The notes beneath the pieces are model-generated. The model searched no databases. It had not been told where the DNA came from and saw nothing but the letters and a program-made list of their open reading frames with translations. Below are positions 10,701 to 19,552 of a stretch of 36,484 bases of DNA, in pieces. Origin of the DNA: Linderina pennispora (taxonomy: Eukaryota; Kickxellomycota; Kickxellomycetes; Kickxellales; Kickxellaceae). The position numbers were made by a program, and so were the translations under genes. Location: NCBI RefSeq assembly GCF_002104995.1, contig NW_024468340.1, positions 1-36,484 on the forward strand, given 5' to 3'. The stretch's first letter is position 1. Every line of letters begins with the position of its first letter.

Positions 10701-11348
10701 CTCATACGATGTCGACGCATCCATTGACATGCCACACGCAAACAGGGTGTGGTCGTGCAATGCAATATCTGACACCGGCCCTGAGTACGCCGACACTGCC
10801 TGCGTAACCTTGAACGCCGCCCGCGGATCCCGCACCGCCAGCGTGCCCGTCATGGTCGCCAGCGTCAGCGCCTGCGACTTGTAGTCCATGGCTGTCGTCG
10901 ACAGCTCCATCGTGAACCGCTTCATGATCGTGCCCTGGCCCAGCGTCACCACTGCCGCTCCGCCCGAGGTTGTGCACGTGATAAACTCGGTCTGAGTATG
11001 CTGGTTCACCGCGCTGCCCGTAAACACATCGTTCGCCGACGTCGTCTTGCCATATACCTTGCATCCGCCGCTCGTGCGCAGCTGCACCGAGTCGTCGCTG
11101 CGCACCAGCACGCTGTTCTGAAGCCCGTGCAGCTGCCGAATCGGCGAATGCGAGCACACGCAGATTGCTTGCTTCTCCAGCTCCTCATTGGGCCCTCCTA
11201 GCATGTACGCTGTAACGCGGCCGCCGATATCGCCTGCGTACAGCAGCTCCGACTGCTGGTCAAATGCCAGTGCGGACACCGGCCATACCGCCCCTGAGCC
11301 CTCGAATACATCGAAATTCTGTGCGTACTCATACCACGACGAGCCCAT
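7798..11348 (-). CDS. PAN2: PAN2, catalytic subunit of the PAN2-PAN3 poly(A) nuclease (one frame break)
   Basis: Trims mRNA poly(A) tails with PAN3 in the cytoplasm. Starting at 11348, a WD40-like N-terminal region (about residues 1-330, with LYAGDIGGRVTAY and VAVVSDTDGMVHVW) leads to a linker that binds PAN3 in homologues and includes a QQQQQ run. An inactive ubiquitin-hydrolase fold follows: NSYANALLQVLFFMPELR lacks the catalytic Cys of true USPs, with CxxC pairs CLTCQ, CPVC and CAQC. The C-terminal DEDDh exonuclease shows FDAEFVVLEE (D and E), PFVDDYV, GHGLKHDFRVIDIVVP (third D) and HSSVEDAQATL (H and D), ending DWKVPE-like at 7801. The reading frame changes between about 8470 and 8600, in the weakly conserved linker just before the nuclease. 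Without correction the protein would lose its catalytic domain. Two residual frames otherwise cover the whole family length. Confidence 0.88.
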
Positions 11349-11525
11349 TGTGAAAAATAGTCGAACCTGATTTAACAGAAAATTGGCAACAAAAGAAAAA
11401 GCGGAGCCTGAGGAAAAAGCCCCGAATAAAAGAAACTGCCTTGAGCCAATACGCCCCGATGCTGCTGGTGCCGCCGATGAGCTTTGAGGCCTTGCCCAAT
11501 GCTGGTACTCTCTGGCACATCGCTA

Positions 11526-12257
11526 CTACGCTGCCGATTCGGCTGTGCCCTGCTGTGGCCGGTCGCCCCTCGGTTCATCGTTACTACGAGCGCTCTTCAT
11601 GACGAACTCCTTGACTTTCCCCACTGCATACCAGTCGTCAGCCTCAGTCTTCGCGTAGTTTGGACTCATATAGCCCTCGCTTCCACTCTTTGGATTATCA
11701 GCCCCACAGCTGTCAAAGTCAATCAGAAAGAGGTTCCCATCGTGGACCATGATGTTCTTTGGGTTGATATCCCCATGGACAACTCCAACCGAGTGAATGT
11801 ATCTCACAGCATCCTCGAGCTGTTCAACAAGCCGCTGTGGGTTGTCTATCACAGCGTCTTCTAGCGGCTCGCTGTACTCATCGAGAACGATCCCTGTGAC
11901 CAAGTTATCCTCGACCTGGCAGCCATGGTACTTGCAGATATTCGGATGTCCACTCCCCAGCTTCTCGTAGGCCTCAATCTCGTTTCGCATAGTGACTATG
12001 TATGAGTTATCCAGCGCGTAGTAGTCTGAAATCGGGGTCTTGACGTGCTTCCCTTCAACCGAGCCACTGGCCATCTTGTAGCCCTTGTACTCTGGGCAGA
12101 GCTTCGTCCTATCCACTCTATCCCCAGCAATATCGGGTGTAAACTTTATCATCTCATTGCTAGTTTTATTGTACCAGTTCCCCTCCTGGTCCTTGAAGTT
12201 GAGGGAGTGGTACGTGTTACCCTCAGTATACACGGTTAAGGCAGATATTATTTCCAT
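11526..12257 (-). CDS. Small protein-kinase-like protein
   Basis: A 243-residue protein with the core of a kinase fold. It has an alpha-C-like RNEIEAYEKL (91-100), GHPNICKYHGC, a hinge-like GIVLDEYSEPLEDAV, the catalytic loop HGDINPKNIM (161-170, HGD in place of HRD) and LIDFDSCG (178-185, DFD in place of DFG). GYMSPNYAKTEADDWYAVG follows as an activation/APE-like segment. The N-lobe has no glycine-rich loop I can recognise. The protein stops soon after the aspartate of helix F, so much of the C-lobe is absent. Asp and Asn of the catalytic loop and the metal Asp are kept, so activity is not excluded. Similar HGD-type short kinases are often expanded in fungi. An in-frame TAG upstream limits any N-terminal extension to a few codons. 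The substrate is unknown. Confidence 0.72.
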   Translation of the reverse strand: MEIISALTVYTEGNTYHSLNFKDQEGNWYNKTSNEMIKFTPDIAGDRVDRTKLCPEYKGYKMASGSVEGKHVKTPISDYYALDNSYIVTMRNEIEAYEKLGSGHPNICKYHGCQVEDNLVTGIVLDEYSEPLEDAVIDNPQRLVEQLEDAVRYIHSVGVVHGDINPKNIMVHDGNLFLIDFDSCGADNPKSGSEGYMSPNYAKTEADDWYAVGKVKEFVMKSARSNDEPRGDRPQQGTAESAA

Positions 12258-12627
12258 GGCCTGTAGCCTGTATACTGTCCAGTTTGATTGGTATCTCTAG
12301 AAGTGTGAGACGCAAGAAAGAGGGAAGCGATGTCTCAGTTCAACGGACACGAAAGCGCTCCTTTTAACAAGATCTCCGACTCCAGAAGCAGTGCTGCGGC
12401 TATCCAACTATACCAAGCGCCTGCCTGTGCTGGCATCCGAATCCGCCTAAGCCACTAAATAATACAATCCAATCCACGAATGCGATGGCTGCGGCATAGA
12501 ACAATCTCTGCATATAGCGACCAAGGGTCTACATATGGTGGCTTTGTGTGCTACACCAGACATGGCCAATACACGCATTGCATGACCGCCGATATATGCT
12601 CCATGGCTACACAACGCTGAGTCGTCT
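12258..12627. other. Intergenic stretch upstream of the kinase-like gene
   Basis: About 370 bp between the kinase-like gene and the 3' end of ATP11, both on the minus strand. It should hold the kinase-like gene's promoter. I see no TATA box, RNA gene or convincing open frame. Confidence 0.5.
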
Positions 12628-12633
12628 TTTATT
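12628..12633 (-). terminator. Poly(A) signal of ATP11
   Basis: TTTATT on the plus strand is AATAAA on the minus strand, only a few bases past the ATP11 TAG (12637-12639). The implied 3' UTR is short. Confidence 0.6.
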
Positions 12634-12636
12634 GAT

Positions 12637-13584
12637 CTAGTCCAGCTTCTGAGCAGCCTCCATCAGCTCATTGTAGTCGAACTCCTCAGGCTTGTGGTTG
12701 AATTTTTCCAAAATCCGACGCTTCTCCTCCCCGCCAGTGACATAGAACTGCTGCATCTGCAGGGCCAAATACTGGGCATTCGACGTATCAATCATCTTGC
12801 TCTTGTCGTCAAGCTCACCGCGCATCAGCACGACGCCCTTCGAGTCCATCAGATCCGTGTAATGTGTCAGCGTCAGATACGGCCGCGCGTTGATCGTGTT
12901 GGTCTTGTACTCGAGCAATGACGTAAAGTATACCTGGTGGTAGTCAAACTGCATGAAAAAGAACTCGACGCCCTCCTCGCGCGGCAAGGGAATAACAAAC
13001 AGCGGGTTCTTGCTCGCAGTCTTCAGCAGGTCCTTGTAGGTAGAGGCTGGGATTGCCGCCGAGATCGTGTCCTTTGTCGCATGGTACTGGTTCCAGATGT
13101 GGCCGACCTCCTCGGACGTCTTGTCGGCCAGCAGATCAGTGCGCATGATCTCATCAAGAGACTTCACGCCTGGCGGCAAGTTGTTTGCACTTAGGTTCGA
13201 GCTCCTGTCAAGCGGGCGCTCGGATTTGGCTGCTGCAGTCTGCACAGCGTTTGGCGCAGTCGTTGGCTGTTTGCCTGATGGCTGTGCGTCCAATTGCTTG
13301 GTCGCAGTTTTTTGGCTTTGCTCGGCTGCCTTCTGCTCCTCCTCCCTGATCTTTTGCTTCAGTTCCTCAATTGAGCCCAGGCCGCGCTCCTTGGCCCGCT
13401 GCAGCATCTTTTCGCGGTACTTTTCTTCGTAATCGGGCACATTGGACATGCGCATGGCGCCAAAGCGAGGCCCCAGCGGCAACAGCGACTGCATGGACAG
13501 GGGCGAGGCATGGCTGGCCAGACGTGTGGCGGTGTTGAGCCGGGCAAGCATTTTGCCGGCAATGGGTCTGTAGGCAGGCAGCAT
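12637..13584 (-). CDS. ATP11: ATP11, mitochondrial F1-ATPase assembly chaperone
   Basis: Matrix chaperone that binds unassembled F1 beta subunits. The protein is 315 aa from the ATG at 13584. The N-terminus MLPAYRPIAGKMLARLNTA is Arg-containing and acid-free, a good mitochondrial presequence. YEEKYREKMLQRAKERGL opens the conserved part, followed by a Lys/Gln/Ala-rich linker (about 75-130). The Atp11 core has LDEIMRTDLLADKTSEEV, IWNQYHATKDTISAAIP, NPLFVIPLPREEGVEFFF, TSLLEYKTN, TLTHYTDLMDSKGVVLMR and QMQQFYVTG. The open frame extends upstream to 13788, but that part is not conserved and falls in the region shared with the TRF4 promoter. The frame is intact. It is divergent from TRF4 with 249 bp between start codons. 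Confidence 0.92.
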   Translation of the reverse strand: MLPAYRPIAGKMLARLNTATRLASHASPLSMQSLLPLGPRFGAMRMSNVPDYEEKYREKMLQRAKERGLGSIEELKQKIREEEQKAAEQSQKTATKQLDAQPSGKQPTTAPNAVQTAAAKSERPLDRSSNLSANNLPPGVKSLDEIMRTDLLADKTSEEVGHIWNQYHATKDTISAAIPASTYKDLLKTASKNPLFVIPLPREEGVEFFFMQFDYHQVYFTSLLEYKTNTINARPYLTLTHYTDLMDSKGVVLMRGELDDKSKMIDTSNAQYLALQMQQFYVTGGEEKRRILEKFNHKPEEFDYNELMEAAQKLD

Positions 13585-13833
13585 TCTGCAAGTATGCAAA
13601 AAGTGAGAATATGCGACAAGCAAGTGGAAGAGAGCAGCGCTGACGATAAGGGCCGGTTCCACGCTGTCGTGCCTGCTTATAAAGGCGTTTTGATCTGATG
13701 GGCTCTGATCGTGATCAGCGTGGTACCAGTACCCTTCAACCAGAGTAAAAAAAAAATCGATTTCGATCATTAGCTCTTTATTTCTCAACTTGCAGTATAC
13801 AGCACATTCATTCGCCCATTTTCTATTCTTGTA
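13585..13833. promoter_or_regulatory. Bidirectional promoter region, ATP11 (-) / TRF4 (+)
   Basis: A 249-bp gap between two divergent start codons. A plus-strand TATAAAG at 13678-13684 lies about 155 bp before the TRF4 ATG and is the best core-promoter candidate. The sequence directly before TRF4 holds an A9 run at about 13748. No initiation data support either assignment. Confidence 0.4.
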
Positions 13834-15556
13834 ATGTCGGTCCGCAGCGAAACCGCAACAAAAGCGACTTCAAAGGAGACCGGTGAAGACTATATCGGAC
13901 TGGCGGAATCGTCGTCAGAGTCAGAGGTGTCGGACACAGAGCCAGCACCCGTTGTAGCGGGCACAAAGCGCAAGGCGCCGGAGGACGACCTAGAAGACAG
14001 TGAGGCATTGCCGGGAGCAACCACCTATGAAAAGTGCTACAACGGACAGCCACTTCCGCCATGGCTGCACGGCAAGCAGCGACTGGGCAAGGGCAGCAAG
14101 CCGGCGATCAGCGACATGCTGAACGAGGAGGTGAAGGACTTTGTTGATTTTATCTCGCCAACAGGCGAGGAACGGCAAATGCGGCAGTGGGTGATTGACC
14201 GGATCCAGCGCGTGCTGGACGGGCTGAAGATGGTGGGCGTGGAGGCGAAGGCGTTTTGCTTTGGCAGTTTCAGCACCAACCTGTTCCTGCCAACGTCGGA
14301 CATTGACATGACGGTGATGATATACGATAAGGGCACGACGCGGGTAGCAAGCAGATATGCCACAAAAGACTCGGTGAGGAAGTTTCTGTACACGCTGGCG
14401 CACGAGCTCAAGCGCTCCACCTTCGCGTCCAAGTGCGAAGTCATTGCCAAGGCGCGTGTGCCGATTATCAAGACGCATGAGAATGTCACCGGATATGCAG
14501 TTGACATCTCGGTGAATGCTGACAGCGGCCTGGGATCGGCCAGGGTGCAAAAGTCGTTCTCTGAGCACGTTTACCCAAAGACCCTGCGCAGCATTGTGCT
14601 GGTAATCAAGCAGTTTTTGTCGCAGCGATCGATGAACGAGGTGTACACTGGCGGCCTGGGCTCGTATGCGATCACGCTGCTGGTGGTCAGCTTCTTGCAG
14701 AATCACCCGCGTGTGCGCTCGGGCGGACTCGATCTGTATGAGAACATGGGTGTGCTTCTGACCGAGTTCTTTGAGCTGTATGGCAAGCGGTTCAACTATG
14801 ACAACGTGGGCATCAGCGTTAGAGACAGCGGCAACTACTTTGACAAACGCAGTCGCAACATGCTGAATGTGGGCCAGCCGTACCTGCTGGCGATCGAGGA
14901 TCCGTGCGACGAGACAAACGACGTGACCAAGGGCACGTACGGAATCAGCCGGATCAAGCAGACATTTGCAGGCGCTTATGACCTGCTCAACAACGCCATC
15001 TACGCGTACCACCAGACACGCAAGTTCGGCGAGCCCATCAACAGCACACTCAAGGCGACAGCCGTGCCCGAACAGCCGGGCTCGAAGCGGTCGAAAAACA
15101 ATAAGGGCGGCAAGTCAAACCGGAAGTCGGCCAAACTGTTCAACGACGATCCGTGGGCGCCTGTTTCGTTCCTGTCCAGCATCCTGAAGGTCAACCAGTC
15201 GGTGGTCACAGCCCGACAGCGCATCATTGCCACCTTCCACAAGGGCACGATGCAGCGCATTCTCGGCGTGTCGTACAACCCGGTTATTGTGAATCTGGCA
15301 GAGGGTGACTCGAATGGAATCGGGTCGGTATCGGCACCGGCATCAAATCCGCCATCCAACCCACCCAGCGCCCCGCCGACTGCGCCGGTATCTGAACCTG
15401 AGAATGATGCCGAGGTTATCAGTGACGGACGGCGACGACGGCTACGATAGTGTGGATAGCCAGGAAGCCGACGATTTGAGGATGCTGCAGCAAGCTTTTG
15501 GGAACACCACCAAGGACCCAATTGTGATCCCGAGCGACAGTGACTTTGAAGAATAA
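13834..15556 (+). CDS. TRF4: TRF4/PAPD5-type noncanonical poly(A) polymerase, one frame break near the C-terminus
   Basis: Nuclear nucleotidyltransferase of the TRAMP type, adding short A tails to RNAs for exosome decay. After an acidic N-tail with a basic TKRKAPE patch, FCFGSFSTNLFLPTSDIDMT (about 141-160) gives the pol-beta GS and first two catalytic aspartates, and YAVDISV (about 221-227) gives the third. GLGSYAITLLVVSFLQNHP and NVGISVRDSGNYFDKRSRNM form the PAP-associated and base-recognition segments. The main frame ends at 15450 after ISDGRRRRLR. A frame change at about 15427-15440 instead continues an acidic tail to 15556 that ends DPIVIPSDSDFEE. The second reading keeps the composition of the preceding tail, so I take 15556 as the likely true end. 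That tail resembles a SUMO-interacting motif. Confidence 0.88.
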
Positions 15557-16640
15557 TAGCCTGCGCTCCAAGTAAATACATTGCGCCATTTGACAGTACG
15601 GTTGCGCTTCCCAGAGCTCGGGTGGCTAGTAAAGCGAGAAAGGAGGGGGGCATAGGGGTGGGTGACCCATGCAACTGGTGGCGCCTGCGATTGTCGACTC
15701 GCCACCAGCAAATGGCGGCAATTCTGTTTTGACCGGCCCGCCAGGACGCTTTCCCCTCCCGCCACTGTTCCCCAACGGCCACCAGAAGTTGACTCATGTC
15801 ACCCGAAGGTGGTGTAGCGGAGATGTCTGCGCTTTATTGACTAGAAGCTTTTCGCATAAACAGGAGGCATGCCGGTAGACATGGTGGCAAAATCCCATCG
15901 GGCAATCCAGTTGCGCCACTCTGGTAACACACTCGCCCAGATCCAACAATATTCTCCGACACAACCGCAGGCGAAAAAATAACAGTGGCAAGTGGTGGCC
16001 GCTCTATGTTGGTGAAAATGCTGGTATTTTTAACAACAGCGCTTGACGAGTCACTAAAAATCAAAAATTGCGCTAGCACGTTACTGCGCTTTTTTATCTA
16101 CGTTGCTGCGGTGATATGTTGCAATATCGGACAGCGCAGCAGTAACCGGTTTCACCATCATGAACTCGGAAGCTGCACTGGATCGGAAGCTCCCTGTTGC
16201 CCTAATTGACACTGCAAGCTACAGAGTGACAAGATCCCACCCATGAATGACTGTCGAGGGGTCTGTTATGAATCCAGGACCGCCAACCAGCCTGCACGGC
16301 ATAGGAAGGAAAATAATAAATAAAAAAAGGTGCCACTCCCGTCCACCGGGTTGTGCTCACTTGGCAAGGCCCGGTATAGCGCCACAGCATGATTGAACCA
16401 AATGCCACCTCCCTTCCGATACCTGGAGAGAATAGGGAACACTAGACAGTAACGTATTATTTTTCTCTTCGCACACACAGTCCCTATCATTTTGCTCTCG
16501 TACTTTTTGCTGCAACCGCTTCGCATACGCTGCGTTCTATGGCGGAACGAGAAACAGAAACGCTGGAGGCGCAAAAGTCCAAGGCTTTTCCCTTGCTCAC
16601 AAGACTAGCTCCACGGACACGAGCAATATCTCCGTTCGAA
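15557..16640. other. Long intergenic stretch upstream of the first micropeptide gene
   Basis: About 1.1 kb without a supportable gene. It has a G-rich block near 15640-15660 and a C-rich block near 15750, plus several T/A runs (for example near 16090 and 16320). Small open frames have no recognisable content. Its length next to a 34-codon gene would fit a large upstream regulatory region, but this is conjecture. Confidence 0.4.
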
Positions 16641-16648
16641 TATAAATA
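16641..16648 (+). promoter_or_regulatory. TATA box of micropeptide gene 1
   Basis: TATAAATA, 171 bp before the ATG at 16812. The sequence right after it (ACTCGCATGCGGCGAGAGG) resembles that after the TATA box at 36061 (GCTCATTCGCGGCCAGGGAG), suggesting related core promoters. The transcribed leader is rich in C and T. Confidence 0.55.
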
Positions 16649-16811
16649 CTCGCATGCGGCGAGAGGTTTGTGCTTTTTTCCTCAAGCACTTTGCATTTCA
16701 TTCATTTTTATTTCTCCGTTCAGCCGATTCCACCGCTTGTTTCCAGCCTTGGTTCCGGTTCAATACACCTGCTACGCACTGATACCACCCAACCACCCTC
16801 CATCTAATATC

Positions 16812-16916
16812 ATGAGCCCGTTTGTCACCTTTGGCCAGGACCGCGACGTCAACACCTGCGATCCCCGTGGTGGGATCTCCATCGAGGAGGCCAGGGAATA
16901 CTCCATCTACGTGTAA
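16812..16916 (+). CDS. Micropeptide gene 1 (34 aa), founding member of a new short-protein family
   Basis: A 34-codon frame with its own TATA box, a pyrimidine-rich leader and an AATAAA signal 52 bp past the stop. Codons strongly favour C or G at the third position (for example GTC ACC, GGC CAG GAC CGC GAC GTC AAC ACC TGC), unlike random intergenic sequence here and like an expressed gene. Residues 10-34 contain RDVNTCDPRGGISIEEAR followed by EYSIYV. This core aligns without gaps to the peptides at 32206 and 33102. There is no signal peptide, membrane segment or CaaX end. The upstream in-frame extension to 16539 crosses the TATA box and is not considered coding. I do not recognise the family and assign no function. 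Confidence 0.65.
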   Translation: MSPFVTFGQDRDVNTCDPRGGISIEEAREYSIYV

Positions 16917-16967
16917 CCAAAAAGCTTTACATTTGCTCAGTCGCTCTCTTGCATAAACTACCCATCC

Positions 16968-16973
16968 AATAAA
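16968..16973 (+). terminator. Poly(A) signal of micropeptide gene 1
   Basis: A perfect AATAAA 52 bp after the TAA. With the TATA box it bounds a transcription unit of about 330 bp. Confidence 0.55.
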
Positions 16974-17404
16974 TAGCTGCATCTGCATTTTTCACTCCCT
17001 CTCTTCCGCGCAATGTTTCTGGTACATGTGAGAAGGATGGAATTAGAAAGGCGGAGGCGGGGTAAAGCGTGCAATGCTCTGTGAGAAAGCGCCCTGGATA
17101 TGCCATTACGACGCGCCCTCCAGCCTGGCCATGGACAGGAGAGTTCTCTTACCAATAACCGCCCCTGCCACATCAATATCAGTGGGTATCATGCACAAGG
17201 ACATACACTCTGTCCAGAACAGCCGGCAGATAGACTCTTGTAGCCATGTTCAGTCATAGCACGCACTTCCGGCCTCTACTGTTGTGATCAGGTGCCAAGA
17301 GCACATAAATAGCAGGGGATACCTGCTTAACGGTGCACCATACATTGGGGTATTTTTATTCTGCACGCCACGCAAAGAGAGCGTGTCGCATGCATGGTCA
17401 ACAA
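16974..17404. other. Intergenic stretch, convergent 3' ends
   Basis: About 430 bp between micropeptide gene 1 (+) and the pseudouridine synthase (-). No gene, RNA or repeat is recognised. Confidence 0.5.
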
Positions 17405-18637
17405 TTAGGCTTGCTTTTGCTCAGTGGGAATGTTTTTGGCAGCCTCCTTGGCCCACTCCGGCAGCTCGGTTGCGTACGACCATCCGGGCCCACTGTACCG
17501 CCATGCATGCAGCCAGATGCACAGCTGATCCGGACGCGGATCCGGGTATGCCGGGATCGAGCACTTGTCGCACACACGGTCGCCCTCGCCCCGCTCTATT
17601 TCCTCCTGCAGGTCCTTCCACTTCTCCATCCGGCGCACCAGCGGAATCCACGCTTCGCCATTAGCCACCGACAGTCCGCTTGGCGCCGGAGCATCATCGC
17701 ATTGCGTATCCGAAGGCAGCTCGCCCTGCTTGCCCATCTGATCTCCCCACACTGCGGTGTTGCAGTAGAGCGGGTCGTTGGCAATGGGGTAGCCCAGGTA
17801 CTGCAGGTGCACGCGGATCTGGTGCGTCCGCCCCGTCTTGGGCTTGCAGTACACGATGCTGTGCGAGCCGTCAGTGTGAAGCCGCTCGAACTCTGTTAGC
17901 GAGGGCTTGCCTTCAGACTTGTCCACGCAGTTCAGGCTCAGCTTGTGCGCGATTACGCGGATCGGCTGGTCGCAGACAATCTTGCCTTCAGGGAACTCGC
18001 CCTTGACCTTGCAGATATACTCTTTCTGGATCCGGTGCTCCACCATCTGGCGCTCGACTATGCGCGCCATGTCGGCATTCAGCCCGATCAGCATCAAGCC
18101 AGATGTCAGCCGATCGAGTCGGTTGACAGGAAACAGCTTCGCATATCCATGCTTCAGTTCCAGGATCTTGATCACAGAGTTGTAGTTGTACCGACCACTC
18201 GGGTGCACTGGAATGCTTCCTGGCTTGTCCACCACCAGCATTCCCTCCTCGGTCTCGCGCACAATTTGCAGCGGCTGCGGCGTGACTGGCGGCTCGTGTC
18301 GGTGGATCTTGTGAGTGACAAGATCGCTGTTGCGGATAACTGTGTCGGGCGTGACGCGCTTTTCGTTGATCTCAATCAGACCGTCCATGATCGCCTTCTC
18401 GTAGTAAGTTGAGTCGCGGTCGCGAAATTCTTTGGCAAATACCTCCAAGATCGTGCGCCCAACCCACCGCCCCTTGGCGTACGTCGAGTACTTGTGGAAG
18501 TACGGGTGAATCCGCTGCAGGCCACCCTCCTCGTAGTACAGCTCAGAGGCCTTGGGGGCTGGCGATTCCTCCTTCGCCACCTTGTTGCCACGACGGCCCT
18601 TGTCGTTCTTGTCGTCTAAAGGGTGCTTCCTTCCCAT
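17405..18637 (-). CDS. PUS9: RluA-family RNA pseudouridine synthase (Pus8/Pus9/RPUSD2 type)
   Basis: Converts uridine to pseudouridine in RNA; yeast relatives act at tRNA position 32. The protein is 410 aa from the ATG at 18637. A basic N-tail (GRKHPLDDKNDKGRRGNK) may serve as a nuclear or RNA-binding patch. An S4-like segment follows at about 57-115 (GRTILEVFAKEFRDRDSTYY, HKIHRHEPPV). The catalytic domain begins MLVVDKPGSIPVHPSGRY, with NRLDRLTSGL (catalytic Asp175) and PKTGRTHQIRVHLQYLGYPI (RluA motif III). A Cys pair (CDKC) and CIWLHAWRY end the protein. Yeast Rib2 carries a C-terminal deaminase domain that is absent here, so Pus9 or RPUSD2 is the closer model. The open frame runs back to 18745, but MGRKH at 18637 fits the family start. 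The frame is intact. Confidence 0.9.
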   Translation of the reverse strand: MGRKHPLDDKNDKGRRGNKVAKEESPAPKASELYYEEGGLQRIHPYFHKYSTYAKGRWVGRTILEVFAKEFRDRDSTYYEKAIMDGLIEINEKRVTPDTVIRNSDLVTHKIHRHEPPVTPQPLQIVRETEEGMLVVDKPGSIPVHPSGRYNYNSVIKILELKHGYAKLFPVNRLDRLTSGLMLIGLNADMARIVERQMVEHRIQKEYICKVKGEFPEGKIVCDQPIRVIAHKLSLNCVDKSEGKPSLTEFERLHTDGSHSIVYCKPKTGRTHQIRVHLQYLGYPIANDPLYCNTAVWGDQMGKQGELPSDTQCDDAPAPSGLSVANGEAWIPLVRRMEKWKDLQEEIERGEGDRVCDKCSIPAYPDPRPDQLCIWLHAWRYSGPGWSYATELPEWAKEAAKNIPTEQKQA

Positions 18638-18954
18638 TTTTAAACCTCGAAAATAGATAGAGGGCAGATGTGCTGAAAAGACAATCTGCCAACTGTCGGC
18701 AAAAAACTGGTCAGGCGAATCCCCATTTTTCCGGGCAATTGCCAACTATGGAGACATTGTGTTTTCCCGTCTCTACGCCACACCCATGCGCTCTCCTCAC
18801 CGCGCCTCCTTTGCCATGTGCATGGTCAAGACTTTGGAGACAAAAACATTTATTCAAGCAGTCAAGTACCGGGTATTTCTTGAGAGCAGTCAGCCACACT
18901 GAGAGCCGGCTGAGCCATGCATATTTCTGGCACCAGCATGTATCTTGGCTGATG
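18638..18954. other. Intergenic stretch upstream of the pseudouridine synthase
   Basis: About 320 bp. It holds the likely promoter of the pseudouridine synthase and the poly(A) signal of the next minus-strand gene (18849-18854). Nothing else is seen. Confidence 0.5.
18849..18854 (-). terminator. Poly(A) signal for the 18955-19368 gene
   Basis: AATAAA on the minus strand, about 100 bp after the stop codon at 18955-18957. It supports that small frame as a real transcribed gene. Confidence 0.5.
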
Positions 18955-19368
18955 CTACTCAGTGTCTCCAAGCAGACTAGCAACTGGTGCCCAATCAGCC
19001 AGAACATACGCTACAACCAGATTGTTTAGGGCCTCTGAGACCTCGCTATTCTCTGAAGCTGCCTGGAGAACAAGAGCACGAGTGTTTAGCATCATGCGGA
19101 TCCCCAGCGCGGCTGCTGCCATAGTGACTCCCACTTCCTTACTGTCCATGCTGCTAGCGTTCCTCTCCAGTCTCTGGATAACTTCATTTGGGTCTGGTGG
19201 GCTCAAATGTGTTTCGGTGGTAGCTCCTGCACCTAAAACTGGAGTGCTAACTGCATCGGCAATGAAATGGGGTTTATTGGCCGGCCAGTGAGATAGAACT
19301 TGGGATGCCCTTCGAATCCAAGATTTCCAGCTTCCATTACTGGTATCGACAATGCTTTTATGTGCCAT
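18955..19368 (-). CDS. Hypothetical protein (137 aa), possibly with an upstream exon
   Basis: An open frame on the minus strand from the ATG at 19368. Its C-terminal half looks like a compact helical domain (SKEVGVTMAAAALGIRMMLN, then SEALNNLVVAYVLADWAPVA). I recognise no family. An AATAAA signal lies 100 bp downstream. The frame stays open upstream of the ATG to an excellent 3' splice site at 19392 (CTTGTTTTAG). Beyond that, a matching 5' splice site GTGAGT at 19510 follows a small frame MARSLVVANLASFE (19511-19552). The two exons do not join in frame as written (CAG CCC ACG TAA). Either the intron lies in the 5' UTR, or one base is missing or extra and the protein really starts MARSLVV. No transmembrane segment is evident. 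Confidence 0.5.
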   Translation of the reverse strand: MAHKSIVDTSNGSWKSWIRRASQVLSHWPANKPHFIADAVSTPVLGAGATTETHLSPPDPNEVIQRLERNASSMDSKEVGVTMAAAALGIRMMLNTRALVLQAASENSEVSEALNNLVVAYVLADWAPVASLLGDTE

Positions 19369-19391
19369 GCTGTTAGATATTACGTGGGCTG

Positions 19392-19510
19392 CTAAAACAA
19401 GTCAAAGATGAGGAGGGCAATCGTCAGAGGTTAGAATCGCCTGCCCTTGTCATTTTCACAGACTATGTCTTTTGATATGCGCTAGGGTTCTAGCACAGAG
19501 CCTAACTCAC
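19392..19510 (-). other. Candidate spliceosomal intron (119 nt)
   Basis: On the minus strand it starts GTGAGT at 19510 and ends TTGTTTTAG at 19392. CTCTGAC and TTTGACTTG sit in the branch-point/pyrimidine-tract zone. It is one of the very few convincing intron signatures in the window. Confidence 0.45.
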
Positions 19511-19552
19511 CTCAAAGCTAGCCAAATTGGCTACTACCAATGAGCGCGCCAT

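Noticed and set aside
13990-15012. 340-codon minus-strand open frame
   Set aside because: Antisense shadow of TRF4, whose catalytic motifs are on the plus strand.
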